DNA from: Hymenobacter elongatus
Lineage (GTDB): Bacteria; Bacteroidota; Bacteroidia; Cytophagales; Hymenobacteraceae
Assembly (NCBI RefSeq): GCF_004745955.1
Contig: NZ_SRLD01000033.1
Span: 1 to 58,743 of the forward strand
Length of the DNA: 58,743 bases
Reading direction: 5' to 3'
The notes below the pieces were generated by a model. That model worked only from the letters and a program-made list of their open reading frames with translations, had not been told where the DNA came from and searched no databases. The position numbers were made by a program, and so were the translations under genes. Of the stretch, positions 52,659 to 58,743 are shown in pieces. The first letter of the stretch is position 1. Each line of letters opens with the position of its first letter.

Positions 52659-53923
52659 ATGAAGCATTTTTCCTTTCTGTTTTTTCTGCTCTTCCTACTG
52701 GCCCGCACCACCGCCTACTCGCAGCAGGCCGGGGCCGTTGTAGAATCTGTCGGTCCCTACACGTCGCTGGTAGACAGCCTGATCAGCAACCTGGACAAAA
52801 CCCGGGTTCCGACGGGTATTCTCTACGACCGGGTGGCCGGGTTGTCCAGCCTGGACGACTTCACGGCCAGCTCGTCCAGCTCGGCCGGCCACTTCTTCCA
52901 GCGCTACTACGACCTCTCCACGGCTGCCTACAGTAAGCCCACCGCTATGTTTCCGTATACCCAGACGGAAATACATGCCACGGCGGAGCAACAGATCCGG
53001 GGCGGGCAGTTGCCCCTGGGCGTGCTGGACGTTCGTTTTGCGGTCCTCGATACGTTGGCCGAAGACCGCGGCACCATCGTCGAGTCAGGTGGGCTCTCGA
53101 CGGTGCTGGCTCCCCGTACCAGATACGCGAGCTGTGCCTGATTGCCCCGTTGGCGGATACCGTTGGCAGCAGTGTTCAGTTTACACTGCCCCAGGCGCTG
53201 TTCTTGCAAAACACCGGTCGCTCACTGTCCTATCTGGAAGTAACGGTCGATAACAAATCGTTTACGCTCCGTCCCGGTGGCGCCTACCGAGTCTATTTTA
53301 GCAGTGGCGGAATCAAAAACCTGCGGTTCAGGGCCGTTTTTTCCAACGGCGCTGCCTCCCAGGCGCAAGCGCAGCTATACGTCAGGCAGGATGTGTACTA
53401 CCGCCCTACCGATGCGGTAGTCCAACCCATCAGCCCCAACATCATCGGCCGTAGCTGGAAAGACTACTTTGATTATAACACGTACGGCGAAGGAGAAGCC
53501 GCAAGCTATCTGCAACACCCCCAAAGCAAAGCCGATGGCAAGCTCCGCAACGTAGTCGTTTTGCTGGATGGGTATGACCCGATAGACGAAAGAAAAATAG
53601 ATAGAATCGCTGATGAAGTAGGTCCCCTGCTGGAGGTGCTGGAAACTACTACCGGTAAGGAACGGGACGTCGTCATTCTTAACTTTATAACCAGCCGCCG
53701 TACCGTTTCGCGCTACGGCTCGGCTTACGCGCAGGAAGTGGAAGGCGGCGCGGATTTTATAGAGCGAAACGCCCTCGTACTGGTGGAGCTGCTGAACCGG
53801 CTTAAGCCGATGCTGGCCGACCCCACCCAAAAGATTACCGTGCTGGGCCCGTCGATGGGCGGCCTTATTTCGCGCTACGCCCTGGCAGGCACCCTGCTTT
53901 CCCTTGGTTCGCCTGCGTCCTAA
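52659..53923 (+). pseudogene. frameshifted and truncated secreted alpha/beta-hydrolase-like gene
   Basis: A signal peptide (MKHFSFLFFLLFLLARTTA) opens the first frame, which runs to 53141. The sense continues in another frame: from about 53099 the codons give DGAGSPYQIRELCLIAPLAD, and this frame stays open to 53923. The second part holds NVVVLLDGYDP and VLGPSMGGLISRYALAG, the nucleophile elbow of a PGAP1-like hydrolase, but stops shortly after it, before any His. So the gene has one frameshift near 53080-53100 and a missing C-terminal part. A programmed frameshift is less likely because the 3' end is also lost. The intact family member would be a surface esterase-like protein. Confidence 0.75.
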
Positions 53924-53994
53924 TTCCCGGGCGGGGCTGCCAAATGGTTTTGTCAGACCCGTCCGAAGCGCTAGTGACCACACCGCCCAGACAA

Positions 53995-54034
53995 ACGAAA
54001 AACCTGTTCGATTCGCTCGAACAGGTTTTTTCGT
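53995..54034. terminator. terminator after the broken hydrolase gene
   Basis: Stem ACGAAAAACCTGTTCGA with TCGAACAGGTTTTTTCGT around loop TTCGC. The T run suits the plus strand. Confidence 0.85.
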
Positions 54035-54103
54035 TTCGGAAGAAACCTACCTTGCGGCAATGGAGTTATCCTAGGCTGTCTTAGCTGCCACTTTTTTGCC
54101 TGA

Positions 54104-56137
54104 ATGGACTATCAACTAACCTCCGAATTCAAACCCACCGGCGACCAGCCCAAAGCCATTGCCCAGCTCGTATCGGGGGTGGAAAGCGGGGAGCCGGCCC
54201 AGGTGCTGCTCGGTGCCACGGGCACCGGCAAAACCTTCACGGTAGCCAACGTAGTGGCCCAGACCGGGAAACCTGCGCTGGTGCTGTGCCACAACAAAAC
54301 CCTGGCCGCGCAGCTCTACAGCGAGTTCAAGTCGTTCTTCCCCAACAACGCCGTCGAGTACTACATCAGCTACTACGACTACTACCAGCCCGAGGCCTAC
54401 ATTGCCAGCACCGACGTCTTTATCGAAAAGGACCTTGCCATCAATGAGGAAATCGAGAAGCTGCGGCTGCACTGCACCGCCACGCTGCTCAGCGGCCGGC
54501 GCGACATTATCGTGGTGGCCTCCGTGTCGTGCATCTATGGCATCGGCAACCCCGAGGAGTTCAGCAAAAACGTGATTTACCTGGCCCCCGGCCTGAAATA
54601 CTCGCGCAATAACCTGCTCTACCAGTTCGTGCAGATTCTGTACTCGCGCACCGAGGTCGAGTTTACCCGGGGCACGTTTCGGGTGAAGGGCGACACGGTG
54701 GACCTGTTTCCGGCCTACGCCGATTTTGCCTACCGCATCTATTTCTTCGGCGACGAAATCGAAGCCATTCAGCGCATCGACCCGGTGAGCGGCAAGAAGC
54801 TGGCCGATGAGGACAGCGTGACCCTCTACCCGGCCAACCTGTTCGTGACCGGCAAGGACACGCTCAATCAGGGTATCAAGGAAATCCAGTTCGACATGGT
54901 GCAGCAGCACGCCTATTTCGAGAAGGAAGGGCGCGACTCGGAAGCCAAGCGTATCATGGAGCGCACGGAGTTCGACCTGGAAATGATCCGGGAGCTGGGC
55001 TACTGCTCGGGCATCGAAAACTACTCGCGCTACTTCGACGGCCGCCAGCCCGGTGGCCGGCCGTTCTGCCTGCTCGACTACTTCCCCGACGACTACCTGA
55101 TGGTGATTGACGAGAGCCACGCCACCATTCCGCAGGTGCGCGCCATGTGGGGCGGCGACCGCAGCCGCAAAACGGCCCTCGTGGAATATGGCTTCCGCCT
55201 GCCGTCGGCGATGGACAACCGCCCGCTCACCTTCAACGAGTTTGAGAGCATGTACCGGCAGGCCATCTACGTGTCGGCCACGCCGTCCGACTACGAGCTG
55301 ACGCAGGCCAACGGCGTTATCATCGAGCAGATTATTCGTCCTACCGGCCTGCTCGACCCCGAAATCGACGTGCGCCCCAGCGTCAACCAGATCGACGACT
55401 TGCTGGATGAGGTGGACAACCGCGTGAAAATGGGTGACCGGGTGCTGGTCACCACGCTCACCAAGCGCATGGCCGAGGAGCTGCAGAAATACATGGAGCG
55501 CCTGGGTATCAAGTCGCAATACGTGCACTCCGACGTGAAATCACTGGACCGGGTGGAGATTCTGCGGCAGCTGCGGCTGGGTGTCATCGACGTGCTCATC
55601 GGCGTAAACCTACTGCGCGAGGGTCTCGACTTACCGGAAGTAAGCCTGGTCTGTATTCTGGATGCGGACAAGGAAGGCTTCCTGCGCGACCAGCGCAGCC
55701 TGATTCAGACCATGGGCCGCGCCGCCCGGAACGACAAAGGCAAGGTCATCATGTACGCTGACCGGATGACGGGCTCCATGCAGCGGGCCATTGATGAAAC
55801 CAACCGCCGCCGCGCCGTGCAGCAGGCCTACAACGAGGAGCACGGCATCACGCCGCGCACCGTCAAGAAGTCGCACGACGAGATTATGGGGCAAACTTCC
55901 CTGTCGGATAAGCGCCGGATGGAGCCCGCCGCCTACGCCGGCCCCGACACCGATACCCTGATGCTGGCCGCCGAACCCGTCATTGCCCTCATGACGCGCA
56001 CCGACCTGGAAAAGCTGATCAAGCAGACCGAAAAGCACATGGAAGCCGCTGCCAAAGACCTCGACTTCCTGCAAGCCGCCAAATTTCGCGACGAGCTGGC
56101 CCAGCTCCGGCAGCTGGTGAAAACCAAGCGTGACTAA
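54104..56137 (+). CDS. uvrB: excinuclease ABC subunit B
   Basis: A 677-aa helicase-like subunit of UvrABC nucleotide excision repair. Walker A is GATGTGKT (residues 37-44), the beta-hairpin that probes DNA is at YISYYDYYQPEAYI (about 87-100), the DEAD-like box is VIDESH (about 328-333) and the motif VI region is TMGRAARNDKGKV. The C-terminal UVR domain is at about 635-672 (DLDFLQAAKFRDELAQLRQL), which contacts UvrC. Full length. The TAA stop is immediately followed by a palindromic mobile-like element. Confidence 0.98.
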   Translation: MDYQLTSEFKPTGDQPKAIAQLVSGVESGEPAQVLLGATGTGKTFTVANVVAQTGKPALVLCHNKTLAAQLYSEFKSFFPNNAVEYYISYYDYYQPEAYIASTDVFIEKDLAINEEIEKLRLHCTATLLSGRRDIIVVASVSCIYGIGNPEEFSKNVIYLAPGLKYSRNNLLYQFVQILYSRTEVEFTRGTFRVKGDTVDLFPAYADFAYRIYFFGDEIEAIQRIDPVSGKKLADEDSVTLYPANLFVTGKDTLNQGIKEIQFDMVQQHAYFEKEGRDSEAKRIMERTEFDLEMIRELGYCSGIENYSRYFDGRQPGGRPFCLLDYFPDDYLMVIDESHATIPQVRAMWGGDRSRKTALVEYGFRLPSAMDNRPLTFNEFESMYRQAIYVSATPSDYELTQANGVIIEQIIRPTGLLDPEIDVRPSVNQIDDLLDEVDNRVKMGDRVLVTTLTKRMAEELQKYMERLGIKSQYVHSDVKSLDRVEILRQLRLGVIDVLIGVNLLREGLDLPEVSLVCILDADKEGFLRDQRSLIQTMGRAARNDKGKVIMYADRMTGSMQRAIDETNRRRAVQQAYNEEHGITPRTVKKSHDEIMGQTSLSDKRRMEPAAYAGPDTDTLMLAAEPVIALMTRTDLEKLIKQTEKHMEAAAKDLDFLQAAKFRDELAQLRQLVKTKRD

Positions 56138-56257
56138 GAGCGGGTTTGGGAATTTTCTTTTCCTGTCATGCTGAGCTTGCCGAAGCATCTCGCGTGCTGA
56201 CGTTGGAATACCAGTCCAGTGTCAGCACGCGAGATGCTTCGACAAGCTCAGCATGAC
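56138..56257. mobile_element. GAGCG-type element with palindromic core directly after uvrB
   Basis: The left end GAGCGGGTTTGGGAATTTTC starts at the first base after the uvrB TAA. The core arms 56165-56201 (from GTCATGCTGAGCTTGCC) and 56221-56257 match at 36 of 37 positions around a 19-bp loop. No matching right terminal repeat was found, so the right end is degenerate or lost; the end coordinate given is that of the core. Confidence 0.65.
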
Positions 56258-56420
56258 GTTCTAAGTCATATTTTTTACTTCATGAACAAGTCTACAGAGT
56301 AAGGTTGGGGATTAGCAGAGAGATGAATCGTTGGGCACGAGCCTGAAAATAGGCCGGATGAAAAGGAACTGGTACTTTGCCTCTTCATTTTACTGTTTTC
56401 ACTTCTTACCCTTTCTCTCT

Positions 56421-56804
56421 ATGCAGGCATCTATTACCCGTTTCGCGCTTTTCTTCGCCTTGGTGGTAGTATCATTGGTACCACGGCAGGCCGCCGCCCA
56501 GGCCGGCAAATACTCATTTATGCAGATGACGACCATCGAGTCGGTCATTGCCGGCGGTATGGGCCGGTCCAAGGTTTCCTTTACCCCCGAATTCAAAGGC
56601 GCCAAGGAAGGAGTGCTCGAAAACCTGTTCAGCCTCACGGGCCTGAATCTGGGAAACTTGCGCAAAAACGAGGAGTCTATCAACACCTACATGCAGCAGA
56701 TTTCGGATGACGGGTGGGAGCTGGTTTCCACCGTGCCCCTAACCTACTCCTTGCCCGGCAGCGGCTTGTTCATGACGCGCTACGTCTTCCGCAAAGCCAA
56801 ATAA
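56421..56804 (+). CDS. small secreted protein of unknown function
   Basis: A 127-aa protein with signal peptide (MQASITRFALFFALVVVSLV, cleavage after AAAQ). The mature part has YSFMQMTTIESVIAGGMGRS and ends with DDGWELVSTVPLTY and FMTRYVFRKAK. A DGWELVS segment near the C-terminus recalls the DUF4177 pattern, but the match is only suggestive. The start at 56421 is chosen because the signal peptide begins there; 30 upstream in-frame codons are discarded. A terminator follows. Confidence 0.7.
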   Translation: MQASITRFALFFALVVVSLVPRQAAAQAGKYSFMQMTTIESVIAGGMGRSKVSFTPEFKGAKEGVLENLFSLTGLNLGNLRKNEESINTYMQQISDDGWELVSTVPLTYSLPGSGLFMTRYVFRKAK

Positions 56805-56826
56805 ATAATCAGCCCATCTGAAATGC

Positions 56827-56862
56827 AAAAAGCCCCCGAAAGCAATTTCAGGGGCTTTTTTT
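56827..56862 (+). terminator. terminator of the small secreted protein gene
   Basis: Stem AAAAGCCCC...GGGGCTTTT with inner GAAA/TTTC, followed by T run. Confidence 0.85.
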
Positions 56863-57041
56863 AGTGAGAAATGTGCTGTTTGATGCTGTTTCCGGGTCGG
56901 GGTATTGCCTCTGAGCAACGCAAAGCATCACCGCAGTTCTGTTCCGTTACCATTGCGGGAGAGATGCTTCGGCTTCGCTCAGCATGACCCGAAAAGTGAA
57001 ATTTCAGACACCCTCTCAGATGGAGTAGCTCAGCGTAGTAG

Positions 57042-57143
57042 ATATGGCGGTTCCGTGAACGGTATGCCCACCGGTCGGACGGCGAAAAAAGCCGTCCGAC
57101 CGCCGCCCCTGGCTCCGGGTACACCGTTTGCGAAACCGCTATA
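57042..57143. repeat. GCGGTTTCGTGAACGGT-type palindrome, copy 1
   Basis: The outer arms are ATATGGCGGTTCCGTGAACG (57042-57061) and the partly complementary ACACCGTTTGCGAAACCGCT (to 57140, then ATA). The inner perfect hairpin is CGGTCGGACGGC / GCCGTCCGACCG with loop GAAAAAA. Confidence 0.7.
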
Positions 57144-57202
57144 AGATGGGCATTAGAATGAATGGTGAGCTTAAGAGCGGTTACCATAGTGTGGAGGTCA
57201 AC

Positions 57203-57352
57203 ATATAGCGGTTTCGTGAACGGTGCAACCCGGCTGATGTAGAGACGCGTATTCGCGTCTTGTCGGCCGCGCCGCCTGCACGGTTTCGTTCAACGATGAG
57301 ACGCGACTACGCGTCTCTACATCGGGTGTCTACGGTTCGCGAAACCGCTATA
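57203..57352. repeat. GCGGTTTCGTGAACGGT-type palindrome, copy 2, with nested GATGTAGAGACGC core
   Basis: The outer arms are TATAGCGGTTTCGTGAACGG and the near-complement ACGGTTCGCGAAACCGCTAT. The inner pair 57236-57260 and 57299-57323 (GATGTAGAGACGCGTATTCG against its complement, one mismatch in 25) belongs to the family seen at 43541-43642. So the same outer frame carries different cores in the two copies. Confidence 0.75.
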
Positions 57353-57431
57353 GGTGTAAGAGCTGACTTTGATCCAATAAAATGGTATATTCTTATTGGA
57401 CCTGGACTGCTTTTGCCAAGAAACTAGCTTT

Positions 57432-58031
57432 ATGAAAAATAAACCCAAATTCCTTTCCTTTCTTTTGCTTTTGCTGGGGTGTTCTAACGACGATTGCTTA
57501 CAGCAAGCCCAGAGTAATTTTATCAAAGGCAACTATCAGTCTGCTCTTGTAGCCTACGAATGCGTTGTAAGGAACAACCCTGAAGATTATATAGCATATA
57601 ATATGATCGGTATGATTTACGGCCAGATGGGGAATAGTGAAAAAGTAGGCAAGTATATTGATACAGCATTGTATATAAACTCTGATTATGCTTACGCTAA
57701 TCTTAACAAAGGAGCATTGGCTGCAGTTGATGGAGATACTGTTACTGCATTAAAGCTATTAAGCAAAGCAATAAGTATAGATGTAAATTATCAAGATGCG
57801 TATTTTAACAGAGGTATATTATACGAAAATTTAGGAAATTACAGAGAGGCGATACAAGACCTTAGATTCTCTCTGATGCTTAATAAAGAGGATCATGCTG
57901 CTTACTATCACTTAGGATTATGCCTTATTAAACTAAATAACAGAGATGAGGCATGTGCGAATTTCACTAAATCTCTCAGTATTTTTTATACAGATGAGGT
58001 TAAAAAGAAAAAAGAATTATTATGCATGTAA
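57432..58031 (+). CDS. TPR-repeat lipoprotein in AT-rich island
   Basis: A 199-aa protein with lipobox LLLLLGC (Cys18) and then TPR units (NYQSALVAYECVVRNNPED, AYNMIGMIYGQMGNSEKV, AYFNRGILYENLGNYREA, AYYHLGLCLIKLNNRDEA), five or so. TPR lipoproteins act as scaffolds at the membrane. Codon use is strongly AT-rich, unlike the neighbours, which suggests acquisition from a low-GC donor. The start at 57432 is set by the signal; 12 upstream in-frame codons are dropped. Confidence 0.8.
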   Translation: MKNKPKFLSFLLLLLGCSNDDCLQQAQSNFIKGNYQSALVAYECVVRNNPEDYIAYNMIGMIYGQMGNSEKVGKYIDTALYINSDYAYANLNKGALAAVDGDTVTALKLLSKAISIDVNYQDAYFNRGILYENLGNYREAIQDLRFSLMLNKEDHAAYYHLGLCLIKLNNRDEACANFTKSLSIFYTDEVKKKKELLCM

Positions 58032-58059
58032 AGCATTGGCAAAATGGCAAATCAATATT

Positions 58060-58482
58060 TTAAATAAAATTATTCAATAAGAAACAAATTGCAATGATAA
58101 GAAATATTATTGATGCAGTAAGTATGAATATAGTATTTGAGAACATTGCCTCAGTTGAATTAATTTCGGCTAAATATAAGTTGTTCTTGTCGTAAATAAC
58201 AGAATAGATTGTTTTTTCATTTTTTTTGCTTCGCAACATTAAATTTGACTTGAAGTTCACTTTTATATCTTCATGAATGAATGCTATTACAGGATGATAA
58301 AAAGCATGGCCATCACTATCATGATCTTCAACTAGTCCTATAAGCGTTCCTGTTGTTAGTGTGCCAATAGTTCGAAGCCTCAACATTATTCTAAATTGTA
58401 TTAGTTGATTCCGCAACAGTAGAATGAAAATAAGTGCAGGAAACAACAGGCAACTCAATATTTCAAAGTAACTAGTATTCAT
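58060..58482 (-). CDS. small membrane protein (DUF3592-like)
   Basis: A 140-aa protein with an N-terminal transmembrane helix (LSCLLFPALIFILLLRN), a soluble middle (TGTLIGLVEDHDSDGHAFYH, then PVIAFIHEDI and YSVIYDKNNLYLAE) and a C-terminal helix (IFILTASIIFLIIAICFLL). This two-helix layout with a central YxPVI...F and Y(D)xxN segment resembles DUF3592 proteins of unknown function. It converges with the TPR lipoprotein gene; both are very AT-rich (58081-58140 has 14 G/C in 60). Confidence 0.65.
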   Translation of the reverse strand: MNTSYFEILSCLLFPALIFILLLRNQLIQFRIMLRLRTIGTLTTGTLIGLVEDHDSDGHAFYHPVIAFIHEDIKVNFKSNLMLRSKKNEKTIYSVIYDKNNLYLAEINSTEAMFSNTIFILTASIIFLIIAICFLLNNFI

Positions 58483-58679
58483 CTCTTTTGTCTCTCAAAA
58501 CCTAATTTCTGTTGAATGGTAAAAATAGCAATATTAACTTGCAATACAATTTTGAGGTGGTCTAGCTAAACCGCACAGTTTTGGAACGTTGTTTGACGGT
58601 TGTTTTCTAAATGCCTGGGTGTAATTCAAAACTACGCGTTGGGTTGGTAACTTAGGGTCTGGTCTAATCTACTTGCCCC
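58483..58679. other. boundary of the AT-rich island and a putative IS
   Basis: Base composition changes from AT-rich to mixed near 58560. GAGGTGGTCTAGC (about 58553) may be the left end of the element whose gene starts at 58680, but no inverted repeat can be tested because the right end is outside the window. Confidence 0.3.
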
Positions 58680-58743
58680 ATGACGAAAGAAGCCTACCTG
58701 GCGCTAGCCGCCGCCCAGTATGAGGAGTTGCGTGCCTTGGGCC
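58680..58743 (+). CDS. start of a gene, possibly an IS transposase (cut by window edge)
   Basis: ATG at 58680 opens a GC-rich frame, MTKEAYLALAAAQYEELRAL, still open at the window end. This opening resembles the N-terminus of Bacteroidota IS transposases that I recall, but 21 residues are too few to be sure. The GC content returns to the chromosomal norm here. Confidence 0.3.
   Translation, partial: MTKEAYLALAAAQYEELRALG

Larger units (their letters stand above)
56863..57431. other. repeat-filled gap before the AT-rich island
   Basis: No gene. From left to right it holds a remnant of the GTCATGCTGAGC family (about 56925-57016, right end GACACCCTC then TCA) and two neighbouring elements with identical-type outer arms (57042-57143 and 57203-57352). 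The AT-rich genes begin after them. Confidence 0.6.

Noticed and set aside
53080..53150. programmed ribosomal frameshift in the hydrolase gene
   Set aside because: No slippery heptamer was recognised and the second part lacks the C-terminal half of the hydrolase, so decay is simpler.
54116..55528. 470-aa open frame opposite uvrB
   Set aside because: It is a shadow of the uvrB codons; no motifs, His/Val/Gly-rich.
127..57352. CRISPR array among the many repeats
   Set aside because: The repeats are dispersed, palindromic, of different classes and not evenly spaced; no spacers or cas genes.
1..58743. tRNA or rRNA genes
   Set aside because: No cloverleaf with GGTTCGAATCC-type T arm or rRNA core sequence was recognised by eye; a covariance search could still find one.

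Overview
The window looks like chromosomal DNA of a Cytophagales bacterium close to Hymenobacter (Bacteroidota). The evidence is GC-rich coding sequence, type IX secretion (T9SS) C-terminal domains, a TonB-dependent receptor and a related TonB-type barrel, the neighbours rpsU-xerC-hpf, Bacteroidota-type promoters (TTG, about 19-20 bp, TAnnTTTG), and lipoproteins with lysine/acid residues after the lipid cysteine. This assignment comes from gene content and family knowledge; no database was searched.

Layout. 1-311: 3' end of an IS5-type transposase, then a TIR-bounded palindromic element. 320-8800: asd, a giant lamin-tail surface protein, a DUF1800/DUF1501 secreted pair and an outer-membrane transporter-like protein. 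9076-14169: a metal block of TonB receptor, Nramp transporter (mntH) and divergent CDF transporter, with three related 16-bp palindromes that look like operators of one metal regulator. 14498-23636: large T9SS cargo proteins (gliding-type C-terminus, a 1603-aa repeat protein, a secreted sugar dehydrogenase). 23787-32073: housekeeping genes (GNAT, HD protein, S9 peptidase, metK, hpf, xerC, rpsU, acyl-CoA dehydrogenase). 32307-37691: an exopolysaccharide export/control cassette (Wza-like, Wzc-like BY-kinase, CpsB-like phosphatase) and an SDR epimerase. 37781-47441: TPR protein, phosphosulfolactate synthase homologue, lipoprotein sugar dehydrogenase, DedA, aroE, TonB-type barrel protein, wrbA. 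48311-50552: an ECF sigma factor overlapping a predicted dual-membrane-spanning anti-sigma factor. 51416-53923: a tandemly duplicated lipoprotein and a broken hydrolase gene. 54104-56137: uvrB. 56421-58743: small secreted proteins, an AT-rich island with two genes unlike their surroundings, and the start of what may be another insertion sequence.

The most unusual layer is non-coding. At least a dozen long imperfect or perfect palindromes sit between genes and fall into several families. One family has IS5-like ends (GAGCGKGTTTG), a TAA target duplication in its best copy, and ends resembling the terminus of the IS at the left edge of the window. Several copies lie directly against stop codons, one sits inside the DUF1800-DUF1501 operon, and some are nested. 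Separately, metK and hpf converge on a perfect 74-bp palindrome.

The strongest functional hypotheses are (1) a shared Mn/Fe-type regulon of the TonB receptor and MntH, (2) a sigma factor controlled by an anti-sigma factor that appears to link cytoplasm and outer membrane, and (3) a family of stop-codon-hugging mobile palindromes driven in trans by an IS5-family transposase.
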